Assembly (NCBI GenBank): GCA_903905665.1
Contig: CAIVHJ010000415.1
Coordinates: 1-10,919 of the forward strand
Source: an uncultured Phycisphaerales bacterium
Lineage (GTDB): Bacteria; Planctomycetota; Phycisphaerae; UBA1845; CAIVHJ01
DNA length: 10,919 nucleotides
Reading direction: 5' to 3'
How positions within the stretch are numbered: position 1 is the stretch's first letter; the number at the start of each line of letters is the position of its first letter. Both the position numbers and the translations under genes were made by a program. Below, one piece after another: positions 1-6,553 of this stretch. Under the pieces are notes generated by a model that worked only from the letters and a program-made list of their open reading frames with translations, did not search any database and was not told where the DNA came from.

Positions 1-318
1 AATAAGAATCGGGGACGCGTCCAGCAGGAAGCGTGTTCTGGTAGGACTGAGGGTCGAGGACTGGGCGGACATGCGAAATTCGGAATCATGAACGCCGCAC
101 TCGTCAGAGCCCTCCGTGCGGCAAGAAATTGCATGAAAGAAAAGAACCCGCAAAATTCGCTCAAAAACAAAAGAACGCGCGGGCTAAAGCCACGCGGCTC
201 CTTGGTTTTTTCGCAAAAAACAGCGGTTCGAGAACTGATGCAATTTCTTGGCCGACGGGGGGTTGTTCTACTTCTCCTGCGCCAGCAGGGGATCATTCTC
301 TTCTATACACCGGTTGTT
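1..318. other. no recognisable gene
   Basis: Short open frames exist on the plus strand (from ATG 88 and ATG 129), but neither has a clear Shine-Dalgarno, a recognisable domain or a convincing composition. The frame starting at 129 runs into the antisense of the next gene. The stretch contains a 10-bp palindrome (GGACGCGTCC, 13-22), a 7-bp inverted repeat (94-100 with 116-122, loop of 15) and the probable leftward terminator at 161-196. The A-rich stretch 124-220 is best read as terminator and spacer sequence. Confidence 0.4.
161..196 (-). terminator. probable intrinsic terminator for the leftward coiled-coil gene
   Basis: Read on the minus strand, positions 196-178 form a hairpin: CGCG then GGC (one bulged base between them), loop TTTA, then GCC and CGCG. 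It is followed directly by a T-rich stretch (CGTTCTTTTGTTTTTG, 177-162). This is the layout of a rho-independent terminator and lies about 120 bases beyond the stop of the minus-strand gene at 319. The stem has only 7 bp and a bulge, so the call is moderate. On the plus strand a T6 run at about 205-210 lies too far from the stem to be convincing. Confidence 0.4.
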
Positions 319-1257
319 TCAATCGGCGGTTTCCAGGACGGCGAGTCGTGACTGCTGAGATTCCGCTAGTTGCGTCCGGGTGTTTTCCAGTTTTTCCCCG
401 AGGAATTCCTTGAGTTCCATGATATCGCTTTCCGCCTCGTGGCACGCGGCGGGATGGCCTGAGGCGCTCATCGCCCACGAAGCATCCATTTTCGAAGCGA
501 GGTTCTCGATCTTATCCGTCAGCTGCAGAATCGCCTGATCGTCAGGATGATCGGCGTATTGGAGAGTTTGCAACTTTTGGACGAGGTTTTGCATCGCCTT
601 CCGAGCATGGGTTGCGGAGGGGATGCCGGTCATGGAAAAGAGCGTATTCATGGCGGCGGAGATGATGGGTGGCGCCGCGGCTGCGCCGATATGCTTGCTG
701 CCGGCGCGTTTCAACGATGAGAACAGACTGTGCAGGGCGAGCAGGGGTTCCTCGGCGGCTTCCATCGCGTGTTCGAGGCGACGGATTTCCTCACGGTGTC
801 GCTGAATCTCGCCGTCCATGTTTGCCAGGGTTTCAGCATACTCCGGGCATTGGGCGAGGAGCTGTTCTTCCTTTTGACGGCAGAGGTCTTGATATTCGGC
901 TTCAAGGTCGTCAAAACGGTTGAAGGTATCTTCCAGAGCGACCAGTTCCTCCCGCGCAGCGCCTAGCGCGATCAGGCAGGATTCGAGTTTGTCTTTTTCG
1001 TCGTCATACAAGCGGCGTTTCTTTTCAACTTTCTGCTGCTGGTTGCCGGTCAGCCGGCCCAGTAATCCGGACAGACCGAATCCCTCCAGTTTACGGATGT
1101 CTCGTTCCAGCATTTCCAGATGCGTTTCCAGAAATGCCTGTTGGGAATTCAGACGCAGGACCTGATCTTTGTGGTGGGTGAGGTCCGTTTTCAACCGGGC
1201 TTTGCTGGTGATTCTGGTTTTCAATTCCGACAGTCTTTGATTGATCTGGTCGGGCAT
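319..1257 (-). CDS. uncharacterised cytoplasmic coiled-coil protein, 312 aa
   Basis: The function is not recognised. The protein starts at ATG 1257, with GGGAG about 12 bases upstream as a loosely spaced ribosome site, and stops at TGA 319-321. It has no signal peptide or obvious membrane helix. Residues about 1-58 and 75-175 are rich in Glu, Lys, Arg and heptad Leu, as in coiled coils. A short Gly-rich insert (GFGLSGLLGRLTG, 59-71) is followed by a KVEKKRRLYDDEKDKLE run. From memory, this Gly-rich insert plus charged helix resembles a family of hypothetical coiled-coil proteins also found in Firmicutes, but I cannot verify this. Residues 190-232 are a less charged, Ala-rich segment (GAAAAPPIISAAMNTLF) that could pack as a small helical domain. 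Residues 275-308 return to coiled coil. It is transcribed away from rnc, so it is an independent unit, possibly served by the minus promoter near 1659-1687. A structural or scaffolding role is only a guess. Confidence 0.8.
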   Translation of the reverse strand: MPDQINQRLSELKTRITSKARLKTDLTHHKDQVLRLNSQQAFLETHLEMLERDIRKLEGFGLSGLLGRLTGNQQQKVEKKRRLYDDEKDKLESCLIALGAAREELVALEDTFNRFDDLEAEYQDLCRQKEEQLLAQCPEYAETLANMDGEIQRHREEIRRLEHAMEAAEEPLLALHSLFSSLKRAGSKHIGAAAAPPIISAAMNTLFSMTGIPSATHARKAMQNLVQKLQTLQYADHPDDQAILQLTDKIENLASKMDASWAMSASGHPAACHEAESDIMELKEFLGEKLENTRTQLAESQQSRLAVLETAD

Positions 1258-1378
1258 GACAGAGTAACGCTCCCGAACGGCGAATGATTCGAATAGATTC
1301 TGAGCAAACGTACAATTTCAGCGACGGGAGGGCAAATCGCCTGACGAGCAGAGCCGATCCGGGTTGTAGTCCACTCAA

Positions 1379-1657
1379 TTAGCGGACGATCACCACGGGG
1401 GGAGCGTCATAATTTTTCGGGGGAGCCGGAGTGATTGTTTCAGACGGCGTTAACGCGATGGGTTCCGCGGCGGCGTTTGCGGCGTATGACGGCGCGCCCG
1501 CCTCGCGTACGCATTCGGGCCAGGAAACCGTGTTTGCGACGCCGTTTTGTTTTGCTGATGCGATGGGGGTAATGCATTGTTTTAACTCGTTTCCAGCCAA
1601 TAGGTTACTTGTTTCTCTCCCGTTTGATTCATCAATTGATGATTCAGCAAGATTCAT
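1379..1657 (-). CDS. possible small protein, about 92 aa, weak support
   Basis: A minus-strand frame from ATG 1657 to TAA 1379-1381 ends in a Pro-rich tail (ITPAPPKNYDAPPVVIVR) whose codons mostly end in G or C. It would precede the coiled-coil gene by 121 bases in the same direction. Against it: no Shine-Dalgarno precedes 1657, the frame stays open far upstream through the antisense of rnc, and the best promoter in the area has its -10 directly upstream of this ATG. A competing plus-strand frame (GTG 1431 to 1682) has a passable GGAG five bases before its start but no recognisable protein. I favour the minus frame slightly. The segment may be purely regulatory. Confidence 0.22.
   Translation of the reverse strand: MNLAESSIDESNGRETSNLLAGNELKQCITPIASAKQNGVANTVSWPECVREAGAPSYAANAAAEPIALTPSETITPAPPKNYDAPPVVIVR
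1625..1646. promoter_or_regulatory. 22-bp dyad, possible operator
   Basis: Around a centre at 1635.5 the sequence is a perfect 14-bp palindrome (TCATCAATTGATGA). It extends to 22 bp with one mismatched pair (10 of 11 pairs). It is AT-rich, unlike the surrounding GC-rich DNA. It lies about 6-27 bases downstream of the start predicted for the minus-strand promoter at 1659-1687, where a dimeric repressor could block transcription. If the small ORF at 1379-1657 is real, the dyad falls inside it and partly reflects a repeated Glu-Ser codon pair, which weakens the operator reading. Confidence 0.35.
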
Positions 1658-1658
1658 T

Positions 1659-1687
1659 ATTCTAATCACAAAAGAGCCATAATTCAA
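1659..1687 (-). promoter_or_regulatory. sigma70-type promoter candidate, leftward
   Basis: On the minus strand TTGAAT (1687-1682) and TAGAAT (1664-1659) are separated by exactly 17 bases. They match the consensus hexamers at 4 of 6 and 5 of 6 positions. Predicted transcription would start near 1652 and run toward the coiled-coil gene, giving a leader of nearly 400 bases. Only the motif is seen; no start site is known. Confidence 0.4.
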
Positions 1688-1708
1688 GCACAGGATGGCC
1701 ACCGGAGG

Positions 1709-1738
1709 TTGCACGAAGCACCTTCGGCGAGAGATAAT
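1709..1738 (+). promoter_or_regulatory. promoter candidate for rnc
   Basis: TTGCAC (1709-1714) and GATAAT (1733-1738) are spaced by 18 bases. The -10 matches at 5 of 6 positions, the -35 at only 3. A start near 1745 would give rnc a leader of about 93 bases containing the long hairpin at 1760-1822. Confidence 0.4.
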
Positions 1739-1759
1739 AGGAAAGCAAGCAACTGAACT

Positions 1760-1822
1760 GGTCTGTGGGTAACTCCACCGGTGGAAGCAATGGGCGTTTT
1801 GAGGTGGAGTTGCCCACGGGCC
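1760..1822 (+). promoter_or_regulatory. long RNA hairpin in the rnc leader, possible RNase III autoregulatory site
   Basis: Arms 1760-1779 and 1803-1822 pair without interruption over 20 bp: 17 Watson-Crick pairs and three G-U pairs (1762-1820, 1764-1818, 1770-1812), around a 23-base loop. The core 15 bp pair GTGGGTAACTCCACC with GGTGGAGTTGCCCAC. The stem ends four bases before the Shine-Dalgarno (AAGGA, 1826-1830) of the RNase III gene. RNase III cuts perfect double-stranded RNA of about this length, and E. coli and Streptomyces rnc messages are known to be controlled by RNase III acting on a leader stem-loop. The same role here is inferred. There is no T-run on either strand to suggest a terminator. 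A 12-bp palindrome (1774-1785) overlaps the 5' arm and could allow alternative or intermolecular pairing. Confidence 0.55.
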
Positions 1823-1837
1823 CGCAAGGATTTGGAC

Positions 1838-2548
1838 GTGCCCACCACCGCCGCTATGAACCGGGCTGAAGAGCTCATCGGATACACCTTCCGTGATCGT
1901 GTGCTGCTTGAAGCCGCACTGACCCACGCCTCGTTCGCCGATCACCGACTTGAGAGCAACGAACGATTGGAATTCTTCGGGGATGCCGTGCTGGGGATGG
2001 TCATCTGCGAAGAACTTTATAAGCGATTTCCCGAATTGCTTGAAGGGGAGTTGACCAAGATTAAATCCTCGGTGGTGTCGCGTCGGACGTGCGCACTGGT
2101 CGTTCATGATCGGGGTTTGGAGGAATGTCTGCTTCTGGGCAAGGGGATGGCGGATCAGGAATCGCTGCCGGGTTCGATGATGGCGGCGGTGTATGAGTCG
2201 CTGGTGGGTGCGATGTATTTTGACGGGGGATACGATGTCGTGCGAACGTTTATCTTACGGGACATGGGGCGTTACATCGACGAGGCCGCCGAATCCGAAA
2301 ACCAGCAAAATTACAAATCCCACCTTCAGCATTATGCCCAGAAGCACCTGAATTCCACGCCGGCTTATGAACTACTCGATGAAAAAGGGCCCGACCACAA
2401 CAAATGCTTCGAGATAAGCGTGTCGGTGGGAGGAAAGCGATATCCGAGCGCGTGGGGTCCGAGCAAAAAAGAGGCGGAGCAAAAGGCCGCGTTGAATGCG
2501 TTGCAGGAACTCCACGTTTTGGCCGAACCGGACGCAACGAATCCTTGA
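1838..2548 (+). CDS. rnc: ribonuclease III
   Basis: RNase III cuts double-stranded RNA, maturing rRNA precursors and controlling some mRNAs in the cytoplasm. The start chosen is GTG 1838, because AAGGA (1826-1830) lies seven bases upstream and the resulting 236 aa fits the family's usual 220-240. In-frame starts at GTG 1781 and ATG 1790 fall in the leader hairpin loop and lack a ribosome site; ATG 1856 is also possible but has no nearby site. The signature NERLEFFGDAVLG is at residues 41-53, with metal or catalytic residues Glu42, Glu45 and Asp49, followed by EGELTKIKSSVVS. The second metal motif reads MAAVYESLVGA (115-125). Its Glu120 is present, but the Asp expected three residues earlier is Ala117. 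A canonical double-stranded RNA-binding domain fills about 158-227 (GPDHNKCFEISV, then SKKEAEQKAALNALQ). The gene stands alone, with the next gene 182 bases downstream behind its own promoter candidate. The family call is firm; full catalytic competence is less certain. Confidence 0.95.
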   Translation: MPTTAAMNRAEELIGYTFRDRVLLEAALTHASFADHRLESNERLEFFGDAVLGMVICEELYKRFPELLEGELTKIKSSVVSRRTCALVVHDRGLEECLLLGKGMADQESLPGSMMAAVYESLVGAMYFDGGYDVVRTFILRDMGRYIDEAAESENQQNYKSHLQHYAQKHLNSTPAYELLDEKGPDHNKCFEISVSVGGKRYPSAWGPSKKEAEQKAALNALQELHVLAEPDATNP

Positions 2549-2561
2549 AACACGATTCGTT
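2536..2561 (+). other. small hairpin spanning the rnc stop codon
   Basis: AACGAATC (2536-2543) and GATTCGTT (2554-2561) form an 8-bp stem with a 10-base loop containing the rnc TGA. No T-run follows, so it is not a standard intrinsic terminator. It could protect the 3' end of the message or be chance. Confidence 0.2.
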
Positions 2562-2649
2562 AATTCGGAATCCGGGCGTTACGTTCCGCAAGTGGGATGG
2601 GCTTCCAAAAACTCAAGAAGATATGCGTCCGCCGGCGGCAGAGTGCTGT

Positions 2650-2678
2650 TTGCGGACGGGGGTAGTTTCTGATACGAT
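2650..2678 (+). promoter_or_regulatory. promoter candidate for the coiled-coil membrane protein gene
   Basis: TTGCGG (2650-2655) and TACGAT (2673-2678) are separated by exactly 17 bases, matching consensus at 3 and 4 of 6 positions. A start near 2685 leaves a leader of about 46 bases before ATG 2731. The spacing is ideal and the hexamers mediocre. Confidence 0.35.
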
Positions 2679-2730
2679 GGCGTGTTCTGCAAGTTGAAGC
2701 AACCCTTGTCATTGGGATGGGATTGTGTCC

Positions 2731-4662
2731 ATGAATACAAAAACCATAACTCAGGGAATGCGTGAGACAGTTCGGCAGAATGTTTTGGCCGTAATGGGTC
2801 TCGGTATCGGGCTGGTGATGCTGCTGGTGATGTTGTTGTTCCCGTTGATTCAGTCACCGCGAATACGGGGCAGCGAACAGGTGCGCCGGCATCTGGAAAA
2901 CGCCCGCCGGTTGCTCGGCCAGTACGACGTGAGTCTGAACGTGGATCGGAATATGCGCGAAGTGTTGTCGATGGAAGCACCGCGAATCAACGCCGAGACG
3001 TTCGGCTCGTTGTCCCAAAGCGAAGTTTATCCGCTCAACAGCGTGGCCAATGCAGAGCTGGGGGCGTATTCAAAATACCCCGAAGTCAAAAAAATCGCTC
3101 AGTCCGGCGGCGCCAACCCGCCCGCGAGTTTCACGGGGCTAAAGATGGTGACGGAGGGTCAGGCGGAGTACGAAAAACAGGTAGCCGCCAACGACAAAAT
3201 TCTGAGCGACGCCTTGGCGGAAGTCGATCAGGCGAAGGCCGTCAAAACGGGTAACTTCGACGGAAGTCAGGACGCTTTGGTCAATCGCATGACGGGCATG
3301 ATTCATTATCAGCAGGGATTGGCGGTCGTGCAAAAAATCGGATTGGCGAGGAACACGCTCTCCGATATGCGTCTGGGGCTCAAGCAAAGGCTCAACGAGA
3401 TTCGCATGGTAATGCCGGACCAGAAGTTGATCGAGCAAAGCGGAATTCAAAATACGGTTAAACTGGCTCAGGAAGAAGGGAAGAAAATCCGGGAATCGCT
3501 CGAAACTCAGCAGAAAGTCGTGACCGAACTTGAGAAGCAAGTGGGCGACATTCGCACGAGACTGGCGGCGGCTCAATCTCGCTCCGAAGCCGCGCGCGAA
3601 GCCATGGAGACCCTCGCAGATGTCGGAACGGACCTGTCGAATCCAAACGGATATGCCGAATTCAAAAAGGCATACGAACAACAGGCGATCCTCTATCGTC
3701 AGGCGATTCAGGAAGCCCACGATTTGGAGCATGGGACCCTCGACGCCGTCGGGATCGACGATAGCGGTGATTATGTCAAAGGCCGCTATGAACCGACCGA
3801 TCCGAACCGAGGCATCGTGTTCGTTCGCGGTCTGGATGATTATGCGCAGGACCTTGAACAGGAACAGTTGAAGCTCGAACGCATGCAGCAAGCCGCCGCC
3901 CATTTGGAAGAAAACGTCAAAATGCTGACGGATTACGAAGGGAACCTGGACAAGCGTGTGGAAATTGCTGCGAAGTTGTCGGCAGAGCAGCAGGAGGAAA
4001 TCCGGCGTCAGTTCGATTCGTTATTTGCGCAGGATCAAAAAACCCGGCAGATGGAGGATCAGGCCGTCGGTTTGTTCAACAAAGCCGGATCGGCGTTTAC
4101 CGCCGCGATTGCGGGCGTGACGAATGATGAACAGCAGTCGAAAGAACGGACTCCGTCTCCGGGACGCGAAGCCTATTATTACAGTTCCGTGGCGGGTGAT
4201 CAGAAGTGGCTGAAGGGACAACTCGCCGCCCAGCAGGCCGATGCCCAACTTCAGATTGGACGGGTGCTGATCGGCCGATATCAGGATGCTCAGGAAAATC
4301 TCGACGATTTATCCCCCGGTTCGACATTGGCGGACTTGACCGAGCATTTGGCCCAATGGACCAGTTCCGCACAGCAGACAAAAGAAGAAGCCATCAAGAC
4401 CATTGAGGGTGCGATTGAAAATCTTCGCTCCAAAGCCAAAGGACAGATTGGTGAAGGAAACTGGGTGGTCTCGGCGGAAATCGGTGCAGCATATTTTATG
4501 CTCTCGGTTTTGGACAAAGAACCGCCCGATCTCGCGCTCGAATGGTATGATCTGGCGCTCGGTGCTTTTAAGGATAAACCGCTCAAGGACAAGCAGTACA
4601 TTCTGGATCATGCCAATATGCGGGATTACATTCAGGCGAGAATCGCGTCTGAAACGCCGTAA
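2731..4662 (+). CDS. single-pass membrane protein with long coiled coils, 643 aa, function unknown
   Basis: I do not recognise a named family. The start is ATG 2731 with GGGA (2719-2722) eight bases upstream; an in-frame GTG at 2725 is equally possible and adds two residues. After a short N-terminus ending in Arg-Gln, residues 17-40 form one strong hydrophobic helix (VLAVMGLGIGLVMLLVMLLF). No cleavage site is evident, so it probably anchors the protein with the rest outside the cytoplasm. Heptad-like, Glu/Gln/Lys/Arg-rich coiled coil is clearest at about 243-298 and 370-443. Between them lies a non-helical, Gly/Asp-rich patch (about 335-368). The C-terminal 100 residues contain paired amphipathic helices (AYFMLSVL, then DLALEWYDLALGAF) resembling degenerate TPR repeats. 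There are no catalytic motifs and almost no cysteines. Both flanks appear to carry separate promoters, so it may be a single-gene unit. A structural, envelope-spanning or tethering role is plausible but inferred from shape alone. Confidence 0.85.
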   Translation: MNTKTITQGMRETVRQNVLAVMGLGIGLVMLLVMLLFPLIQSPRIRGSEQVRRHLENARRLLGQYDVSLNVDRNMREVLSMEAPRINAETFGSLSQSEVYPLNSVANAELGAYSKYPEVKKIAQSGGANPPASFTGLKMVTEGQAEYEKQVAANDKILSDALAEVDQAKAVKTGNFDGSQDALVNRMTGMIHYQQGLAVVQKIGLARNTLSDMRLGLKQRLNEIRMVMPDQKLIEQSGIQNTVKLAQEEGKKIRESLETQQKVVTELEKQVGDIRTRLAAAQSRSEAAREAMETLADVGTDLSNPNGYAEFKKAYEQQAILYRQAIQEAHDLEHGTLDAVGIDDSGDYVKGRYEPTDPNRGIVFVRGLDDYAQDLEQEQLKLERMQQAAAHLEENVKMLTDYEGNLDKRVEIAAKLSAEQQEEIRRQFDSLFAQDQKTRQMEDQAVGLFNKAGSAFTAAIAGVTNDEQQSKERTPSPGREAYYYSSVAGDQKWLKGQLAAQQADAQLQIGRVLIGRYQDAQENLDDLSPGSTLADLTEHLAQWTSSAQQTKEEAIKTIEGAIENLRSKAKGQIGEGNWVVSAEIGAAYFMLSVLDKEPPDLALEWYDLALGAFKDKPLKDKQYILDHANMRDYIQARIASETP

Positions 4663-4682
4663 GTAATGACCCTGGCAAGAGT

Positions 4683-4745
4683 TATAATTATTTTGCGATA
4701 AAATTGGTTCGTGTTGGATTCTGGGTTTTCGGGCGATAATAATAT
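4683..4745 (+). promoter_or_regulatory. AT-rich promoter island upstream of the sigma-factor unit
   Basis: The gap after the membrane-protein gene holds several -10-like hexamers: TATAAT (4683-4688, perfect but without a good -35), TAAAAT (4699-4704), GATAAT (4735-4740) and TAATAT (4740-4745). TTGGAT (4714-4719) lies 15 bases before GATAAT and 20 before TAATAT, neither ideal. Transcription from the distal boxes would give the sigma gene a leader of about 100 bases and fits a start at ATG 4850 rather than GTG 4757. The exact promoter cannot be fixed by eye. Confidence 0.35.
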
Positions 4746-4849
4746 ATAGAGGGCGAGTGGACCTGGGACGGTCCGTCTTGACCTTCGGCGAATGTAATCG
4801 TGCGGGGTGGTTCTGTGCAACGGGGATCATCCCACCGGAAGCGACACGC

Positions 4850-6532
4850 ATGCCCAGATATAAAAACGCAGATTTGGCTCAACTGGCGCATCAGTTGACG
4901 CTTTCACCGCGTCGGCAACGGTCGTCCCAAATCGCCGGTGCCGAGCGACTGCTGGAAATTGTCGAACCTCATCGAACCTATCCCTATGATTTTGTGTGCT
5001 ATCATCTGACCCGATATCGTCCGCTCAAGCCCAGCGGGCGCTCCATATTGAAAGGACGAAGTCTGATCGCCGATCTGGTTCGTCTGATTGAGCATCTCAC
5101 GCAGTCTGCCGGTTTTCTGACGTCGTCATTGTCCGAACCTTTTCTTTCGCTGGAACAATTGCGAAAACGTTTCCAAGTCAGCGCCAAAACGATTGCCCGC
5201 TGGCGGCAGCGAGGATTGTCGGGTTGGCGTGTGTTGGATGAGCATCAGGTCCGCCGGCTCGTGTTTACCGAAAAGTCGGTTCAGCGTTTCACAAGCCGTC
5301 ATGAGCAGTTGGTGGAACGGGCGCGGGTATTCAGCCAGATGACCGAGCGTGAACGGGCGCAGATCGTCGATCAGGCGAAGGATTTGGTGACCGTTCATCG
5401 GCTCAAACTTCAGGAGGTGTCGCGTCGGATTGCCGAAGAGACCGGCCGCGCCGTCGAAACGATTCGTTACACTCTGCGGCGATACGATCAGCAGCACCGT
5501 GATTCAGCCATTTTTAATCCTTCGGGACGGCCTAGTGTTCCCGAACATTATCACGAGATTTATCGCGCGTGGGCGAACGGCGTACCCGCTTCGGAGCTGG
5601 CCCGGCGATTCAAACTAAGTCCCGCTCGGATCGGTCGTATTGGACGGGAGATGAAGACTTACGATTTGCTGGCTCGTCAGATTTCCTATGTGTTTCATCC
5701 GGAGTTCGATGCACCGGATGTGCAACGGCGGTTGTTGGAGGTTGTGAAGCCGGCAGATTCCTGCGTTCCGATGGAACGAATTCGTCCTGCGTCCACGGAG
5801 GCTCCGGATTACGTCCGCGCGTTATATGAAACGCCGTTGCTTTCGTTTGAGCAGGAGCAGGATTTGTTTCGGCGTTACAACTTTTGCAAATATCACGCGG
5901 TAACATTGATCCGCCGGCTGGACCCGTGCAAAGCCGGTGTCCGCGAACTGCGGGAAATCGAAAATCTCCTTGTCCTTGCCGACGGATATCAGAAACGCCT
6001 CATTCAATCCAACCTGCGGTTGGTGGTGAGCATTGCTCAGCGACATTTGAGCCGGGGCGCCCCGTTGTTTGAACTGGTCAGTGATGGGAATATGGCGCTC
6101 ATGCGGGCGGTGGAACGATTCGACGTTTCGCGGGGTTTCCGGTTCAGCACGTATGCGTCGTGGGCGATCATGAAGAATTACGCTCGCTCGATTCCAGAGG
6201 AGCGTCGGCGTTACACGCGTTACGTGACCGGTCAGGAGGAAGTTTTGTCGTCGGCGCCTCAGACCGGTGCTGTGCCGGTTTCGTCGAGGGCCGAAGTTGA
6301 GGGTCTCAAGGCCGCTCTTTCGGAGGGGTTGAAGCATCTGGACGACCGCGAGCGTGAAATTGTAGTGTCGCATTTCGGATTGGAGGGTCAGGTTCAGCCG
6401 AGTACCCTCGATCAGTTGGGTCAGAAATTCGGCGTGACCAAGGAACGCATCCGTCAGATCGAACGGCGTGCCCTCTGCAAGTTGAAGGGTGTGCTTTCTC
6501 CTGCCTGGGCGGACCTCATCCACGCTGCTTAA
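4850..6532 (+). CDS. sigma-70 family RNA polymerase sigma factor with HTH-rich N-terminal extension, 560 aa
   Basis: It directs RNA polymerase to promoters. ATG 4850 is chosen because GGAAG (4837-4841) lies eight bases upstream; the frame opens earlier at GTG 4757, but those 31 extra residues look uncoded and would abut the promoter. Three HTH-like segments precede the core: 99-122 (SLEQLRKRFQVSAKTIARWR), about 186-211 (LQEVSRRIAEETGRAVETIR) and about 245-268 (PASELARRFKLSPARIGRIG). Residues 328-348 resemble region 1.2. Region 2 spans about 384-450 (NLRLVVSIAQRHL, then FRFSTYASWAIMKNYARSIP). Region 4 spans about 492-548, ending in a classic 4.2 helix pair (TLDQLGQKFGVTKERIRQIE). Only about 43 residues separate regions 2 and 4, so region 3 looks absent. 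In region 2.3 the second Trp of the housekeeping TWW motif is Ala439. It sits 21 bases before the Maf-like gene and probably shares its transcript. It is surely a sigma factor; calling it specialised rather than housekeeping is inference. Confidence 0.93.
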   Translation: MPRYKNADLAQLAHQLTLSPRRQRSSQIAGAERLLEIVEPHRTYPYDFVCYHLTRYRPLKPSGRSILKGRSLIADLVRLIEHLTQSAGFLTSSLSEPFLSLEQLRKRFQVSAKTIARWRQRGLSGWRVLDEHQVRRLVFTEKSVQRFTSRHEQLVERARVFSQMTERERAQIVDQAKDLVTVHRLKLQEVSRRIAEETGRAVETIRYTLRRYDQQHRDSAIFNPSGRPSVPEHYHEIYRAWANGVPASELARRFKLSPARIGRIGREMKTYDLLARQISYVFHPEFDAPDVQRRLLEVVKPADSCVPMERIRPASTEAPDYVRALYETPLLSFEQEQDLFRRYNFCKYHAVTLIRRLDPCKAGVRELREIENLLVLADGYQKRLIQSNLRLVVSIAQRHLSRGAPLFELVSDGNMALMRAVERFDVSRGFRFSTYASWAIMKNYARSIPEERRRYTRYVTGQEEVLSSAPQTGAVPVSSRAEVEGLKAALSEGLKHLDDREREIVVSHFGLEGQVQPSTLDQLGQKFGVTKERIRQIERRALCKLKGVLSPAWADLIHAA

Positions 6533-6553
6533 CCATTTCCTCGATTGTTGATC

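Noticed and set aside
1379..2107. Long minus-strand open frame of 242 codons
   Set aside because: Its upstream half is the antisense of rnc, with no family resemblance and no ribosome site; only the last 92 codons outside rnc were kept, as a weak candidate.
3139..3903. Minus-strand open frame of 254 codons
   Set aside because: It is antisense to the membrane coiled-coil gene; its Phe/Leu/His-rich composition mirrors Glu/Lys/Gln codons on the other strand.
4757..4849. N-terminal extension of the sigma factor from GTG 4757
   Set aside because: It has no ribosome site, begins almost at the predicted transcription start and looks uncoded; ATG 4850 has GGAAG at good spacing.
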